64,000 bases of DNA, taken from Phytopseudomonas daroniae (GTDB lineage: Bacteria; Pseudomonadota; Gammaproteobacteria; Pseudomonadales; Pseudomonadaceae). The notes under the pieces are model-generated. The model was not told where the DNA came from. It did not search any database and saw only the letters and a list, made by a program, of their open reading frames with translations. Positions 60,611 to 64,000 of the stretch are shown one piece after another. The position numbers were made by a program, and so were the translations under genes. The stretch is from NCBI RefSeq assembly GCF_004327285.1, contig NZ_QJUI01000007.1, positions 1 to 64,000 of the forward strand, in the 5' to 3' direction. Positions within the stretch are counted from its first letter, which is position 1, and every line of letters begins with the position of its first letter.

Positions 60611-61803
60611 AGGGCATTCCTGAGTGTTTGCAGGTGGGCGACCTGACGGGTGAAGTCGTTGGCGGAAAGACGTTTCTTGCTCAGCGGACGCATGGCCTGG
60701 CTGATGGCGGTAGACGGTTGGCGGCTGAGGCGGCCGAGAATCTGCCATTGCTCGGCGACCCCCAGACGCTCGAAGCCGGGATGACGGCGACGGGCGCGGC
60801 GCAGGATGTCCTGCTGCAGATTGTTCAGCAGGCGCTGCTGGCCACCATGGCGCAGCAGGAAGTCGGCCGCGCCGCGCAGATGCTCCTGAAGTTGCCGACG
60901 GCTCGCTGGCTGTGGCTGCAGTAATGGGCCCTGACGCTGGCCAACGTGCCACAGCACCAGCGCCACCAGCAAGCCGAGGGCCAGCAGAGCCGGAGCGAAA
61001 TGCCGCTGCAACAGGGTCAGCAGGTTGTCGCGGTCGGCGTTGTAGACCAGGGTCACGGCGCTGTCCTGGCTCAGGTACCAGAGCAGCCAGGCGTTGTCGT
61101 GATCGGCCAGGCTGGGGTTCTGCCAGATCCACGCATCGGTGACGACGCTGATCAGGCCTTCGCCGTGATAGATCTGCAGCAGGTGCGTGGCTTCGCCGCT
61201 GTTGGCCCAGACGTGGGCAAGGTTGTTGGCGTCGTAGAGGTGGAAGTCGGTATCGAAGTCGATATAGGCCGGCGCCTGCTCGTTCTCCAGATAAAGCTTG
61301 GTCAGCTCCGGGTAGGCATCCGTCGACTCTTCTTCGCTTTCTTCGCCGGCCGAGTCCGAGGTTTCCTCGCCATATTCGTCGAGTTTCTCGACCGGATACT
61401 GTTGCACGCCCAGGGCATCGAGCAGCAGGTCGCCGCTCTTGCCTTCCTCTTCGTCCCACATGCGCTCGGCGACGAACAACAGGTGGCCACCCTGGGCCGC
61501 CCACTGCAGCAGGCGCTCGCTCTGCCGCGGCGTCAGGTTGCTACGGTTGCCGAGCAGCAGCAGGGTATGCCCGCGGCTGGGTAATGTGGCCAGGCCGGCG
61601 AGGTTGTCGGCACGCGCCACCTCGAGGCCCTGCTTACGCAGAAAATGTTCAGCAGCCATGTAGGGGTTGGCACGCGCCTCCGGGGATGGCCCGTGGCTCA
61701 CTACATCTTCGTAGGGCTCGGCGCGGCCCAGCAGGTAGCTGCCGAGCAGACCAAGGCCCAGTACCAGCAATGCGCCGAGGACGAAACGTGCGGTACGGTT
61801 CAT
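60607..61803 (-). CDS. DUF4350 membrane protein
   Basis: A 398-residue protein with an N-terminal membrane helix (FVLGALLVLGLGLLGSYLLG), a periplasmic domain with an acidic stretch (EEESTDAYPELTK), and a second helix near residue 275 (FAPALLALGLLVALVLW), followed by a basic cytoplasmic tail ending SANDFTRQVAHLQTLRNAL. DUF4350 genes are constant members of MoxR/DUF58/DUF4129 operons; function unknown. It overlaps both neighbours by four bases. Confidence 0.85.
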
Positions 61804-63374
61804 GACCGGCCACCCTGTTCGACCAGGCGTCGCCAGTCATTGCACAGGACGGAGCTCAGCTCTGCCGGCGGCAGGCGATGGCCGTAAGCGAGGTTCTGCC
61901 AGTGACGGGTCAGGGTCTGGCTGAAGATGCTCAGTTCCGGATCGTCGAGGCCGTCGACCAGGGGCAGTACCTCGGCTTCGGTATGGGAGCTCTTGAGCGG
62001 CAGTTTGTGGTCGTGAATCAGGCGGCTGAGCAGGGCGCGGTAGAGCAGGCCCAGCGCTGCGCGCGGATCGTCCTGCCAGAGTCGTTCGACGGTGCTGGCG
62101 ATATCATCCGGCAGGCTCTGCGGCACCACTTCCAGGCCAAATAGCTGGCTCGGCGCTTCGCCTCTTTCGGGCAGTCGCAGCCGTGCTCGGCCGGCGAAGG
62201 TGCTCAGCCATTCGCGGTAACGCCAGATCACCAGACCGATGCTGCCAATCAGCAGCGCCCATAGCAGGGCCTCGAAGAACAGGGCGATGCCTTTCAGCGC
62301 GCTCCAGTTCTCGACCATCTTGAACAGGGCTTCCAGTGCCTTGGCCAAGTCCTCCGACGACTCTTCCTCGGCCTTCTCGGTGTCGTCACCGAAACGCCAG
62401 CGAGTCACTGTCTCGCGGTTCTCGAAGGGCGGCTCGTCGAGAATCGCCAGCACGGATTCGCGCGAAGCCTCGCTGGTCAGCGGTTGGGCGAGCAGCCGTG
62501 GCGCTTCCGGGCCATTCGGGTCTTCACTGGGCAGCGGGCAGTTGTGCGCTGTGTCTGCGAAGGCAGGTGTGGGGGCGTGCAGCGCTAGCATGCCGAAGCC
62601 CAGCAACAGGGCGTAGGCGACGCCGGTGAGGCGCTGGCGCAGGCGGCGGAACGTCAGCTCGATATCCCAGCCTTCCAGAGCGGTGCGGCGGTTCAGGTAC
62701 AGGCTGAAACCGCAGGCGACGTAGATCGGTTCCCAGAAAACCAGCAGCAGGACGTATAACAGGTTGGACAGATGTTCCAGCCAGAACCATTGGCTGGTAT
62801 CGCCACTGATCAGGCTCTGCCAGTCCCACTCCGTTTCCATCTGTGCGGGCAGCAGCAGGTACACCAGGCTGCCCAGGCCGATCCACAGAGCGATCTCCAG
62901 ATGTACGCCGACCAGGGTCAACCAGGTCGCGGCGCCGGCATCGCGTTGTGCCAGCACGTTCAGGCGTTGCGTGCGTGCCTTGCCCTTGAGGCCTTCGAGC
63001 TGCAGTACCGGCAGGTCGAAACTGCGAGTGGGGCTGAGGCGGCGCCAGGTCAGGCTGGCCAGAAGTTGCGGTTTGAGCAGGCCGGGAAAGGCTTTGAGCG
63101 CCTGCTTCAGTGTCGGCGTTTCGCCGAACAGGGAACGCGACAGGATGTACAGCGGCAGCCGTTCATAGGCCGGCTTCAACCACCAGAAAATGAATATGGC
63201 CCACGACGGGTACTGCCACAGCAGCCCACAGAGCACGGCGAAAATCGGCAGGGTGACGACGGCCCAACTGGCCATCAGCAGGCTGCGATGGCGGCCGGCC
63301 ATGAGGACGCCGAGATCGATGGCTTCCCAGGGCGTGCGCGGGCGGATCGCCACGCTGGCGTCAGTCAGGCGCAT
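61800..63374 (-). CDS. DUF4129 multi-pass membrane protein
   Basis: A 524-residue protein with several N-terminal helices (LLMASWAVVTLPIFAVLCGL; IALWIGLGSLVYLLLPAQ; FWLEHLSNLLYVLLLVFWEP), a helix and signal-like segment followed by an acidic loop (DDTEKAEEESSED), another helix (LFFEALLWALLIGSIGLVIW) and a C-terminal cytosolic DUF4129 domain (VERLWQDDPRAALGLLYRAL). The ATG of MRLTDASVAIRP is inside the end of the SpoIIM gene (14-base overlap). In related loci DUF4129 is attached to transglutaminase-type proteins; here transglutaminases are encoded in the convergent operon instead. Confidence 0.85.
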   Translation of the reverse strand: MRLTDASVAIRPRTPWEAIDLGVLMAGRHRSLLMASWAVVTLPIFAVLCGLLWQYPSWAIFIFWWLKPAYERLPLYILSRSLFGETPTLKQALKAFPGLLKPQLLASLTWRRLSPTRSFDLPVLQLEGLKGKARTQRLNVLAQRDAGAATWLTLVGVHLEIALWIGLGSLVYLLLPAQMETEWDWQSLISGDTSQWFWLEHLSNLLYVLLLVFWEPIYVACGFSLYLNRRTALEGWDIELTFRRLRQRLTGVAYALLLGFGMLALHAPTPAFADTAHNCPLPSEDPNGPEAPRLLAQPLTSEASRESVLAILDEPPFENRETVTRWRFGDDTEKAEEESSEDLAKALEALFKMVENWSALKGIALFFEALLWALLIGSIGLVIWRYREWLSTFAGRARLRLPERGEAPSQLFGLEVVPQSLPDDIASTVERLWQDDPRAALGLLYRALLSRLIHDHKLPLKSSHTEAEVLPLVDGLDDPELSIFSQTLTRHWQNLAYGHRLPPAELSSVLCNDWRRLVEQGGRS

Positions 63375-64000
63375 GCTGCCCCCTGCCGGCCAGACACAGG
63401 TAAGCCAGCACCAGCGCCCAGAGTCCGGCGCCAACCCAGTATTTGATATGGGGGGTGGTGAAGGTCATGGAGGACCAGTAGGCCTCGATGAAGGCGGCGA
63501 TCAGCAGAAACAGTGCAGCGCCGCCGAGCAGCCTGACGGCGCGTATTGCCGCCAGGCGCAGCGCTTCACCACGAGGCAGGCGGCCGGGAGCGAGCAGCGC
63601 CCAGCCCAGCTTGAGGCCCGCGGCGCCGGCCAGGGCGATGGCGGTCAGTTCGAAGGCGCCGTGGCCGATCACGAACGACCAGAAGGTTTCGCTGTAGCCC
63701 AGCTGCGTCAGGTAACCGGCCACTGCACCGATCATCAAACCGTTGAATAACAGGAAGAACAGGCTGCCGACCCCGAACAGCAAGCCGCTGGCGAAGGTCT
63801 GAAAGGCGATGCCGATGTTGTTCATGATGTAGTAGCCGAACATCATCCAGTCGTCACCGGAGTCGCGTTCGCCGAAACGCCCCAGGCGCGTGGTATCGGG
63901 ATCGTACATGCTCTCCATCTCGCTGACGCGGCTGGGATCCATGACGCTGTAGACGAGATCGGGAAACAGGTAAACGAGCACGCCCATCAACGCCAGGCTG
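63361..64000 (-). CDS. SpoIIM/DUF95-family membrane protein, N-terminus outside window
   Basis: 213 C-terminal codons are visible. The sequence has multiple hydrophobic helices: MMGVLVYLFPDLVYSV, FASGLLFGVGSLFFLLFNGL, MIGAVAGYLTQLG, FVIGHGAFELTAIALAGAAG, LLGGAALFLLIAAFIEAYWS. The NNIGIAFQTFASG and GHGAFELTAI motifs are typical of the stage II sporulation protein M (DUF95) family, usually about 330 residues, so roughly a third is missing at the right edge. In non-sporulating bacteria it belongs to the MoxR/DUF58 membrane cluster. An RDD-family gene would be expected next. Confidence 0.86.
   Translation of the reverse strand, partial: SLALMGVLVYLFPDLVYSVMDPSRVSEMESMYDPDTTRLGRFGERDSGDDWMMFGYYIMNNIGIAFQTFASGLLFGVGSLFFLLFNGLMIGAVAGYLTQLGYSETFWSFVIGHGAFELTAIALAGAAGLKLGWALLAPGRLPRGEALRLAAIRAVRLLGGAALFLLIAAFIEAYWSSMTFTTPHIKYWVGAGLWALVLAYLCLAGRGQHAPD

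Overview
The window reads as a chromosomal segment of a Pseudomonas, possibly of the mendocina/oleovorans (Ectopseudomonas) group. That placement is an inference from protein similarity and gene order recalled from the genus. Gene order follows two blocks known from P. aeruginosa: hemA-prfA-prmC-moeB-murI-pagL-phr-merR-...-hemH-uraA-upp-hpt, then acs-pgi-panC-panB-folK-pcnB-crcZ-cbrB-cbrA. Genes are dense, GC-rich and often overlap by ATGA or GTGA, so many long antisense frames are codon-bias shadows.

Layout. (1) 3-10742: the 3' part of a giant repeat-built type I-secreted adhesin, open at the left edge. (2) 11053-15884: hemA, prfA, prmC, moeB and murI, followed by the lipid A deacylase gene pagL. 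(3) 16612-22421, minus strand: a photobiology/redox cluster of YkgJ protein, DUF2878 membrane protein, a chimeric deletion scar, photolyase, a MerR/LitR-type regulator, a DUF523-DUF1722 protein, a Trp-rich small protein and a renalase-like flavoprotein. Four TGTACA sites (21094-21170) and a 47-bp palindrome (22493-22539) look like its operators. (4) 22705-27694: a TIGR01777 epimerase, hemH, and pyrimidine/purine salvage genes uraA, upp and hpt. (5) A complete IS4-family element (27699-29158) sits on the hpt stop codon, followed by a SulP transporter. (6) 31286-39203: small conserved proteins, a DUF748 envelope protein, an RlmI-like methyltransferase, a DUF2236 protein and acs. (7) 39597-45143: pgi, panC, panB, folK, pcnB. 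(8) 45265-50525: the CrcZ RNA with its sigma-54 promoter, cbrB, cbrA and a small cbrX-like ORF. (9) 50737-57713: a transglutaminase/DUF2126, circularly permuted ATP-grasp/alpha-E and transglutaminase operon of unknown product. (10) 58204-64000, minus: a MoxR-DUF58-DUF4350-DUF4129-SpoIIM membrane cluster, cut by the right edge.

Connections. CbrA/CbrB activates CrcZ, which titrates Hfq/Crc. The acs leader in this window carries an AACAACAA motif next to its Shine-Dalgarno sequence, so acs may be a target. PrmC modifies the release factor encoded next to it. hemA, hemH, photolyase and a light-type regulator lie close together, which fits coordination of porphyrin synthesis with light damage, although this is only an inference.

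Mobile and repetitive DNA is prominent: one IS4 element with an 11-bp target duplication, two copies of one MITE-like family (in front of sulP and acs), one copy of another (inside the ATP-grasp operon), and several dyad repeats. The best candidates for undescribed biology are the operator array with its deletion-scarred operon, and the ATP-grasp/alpha-E/transglutaminase operon.
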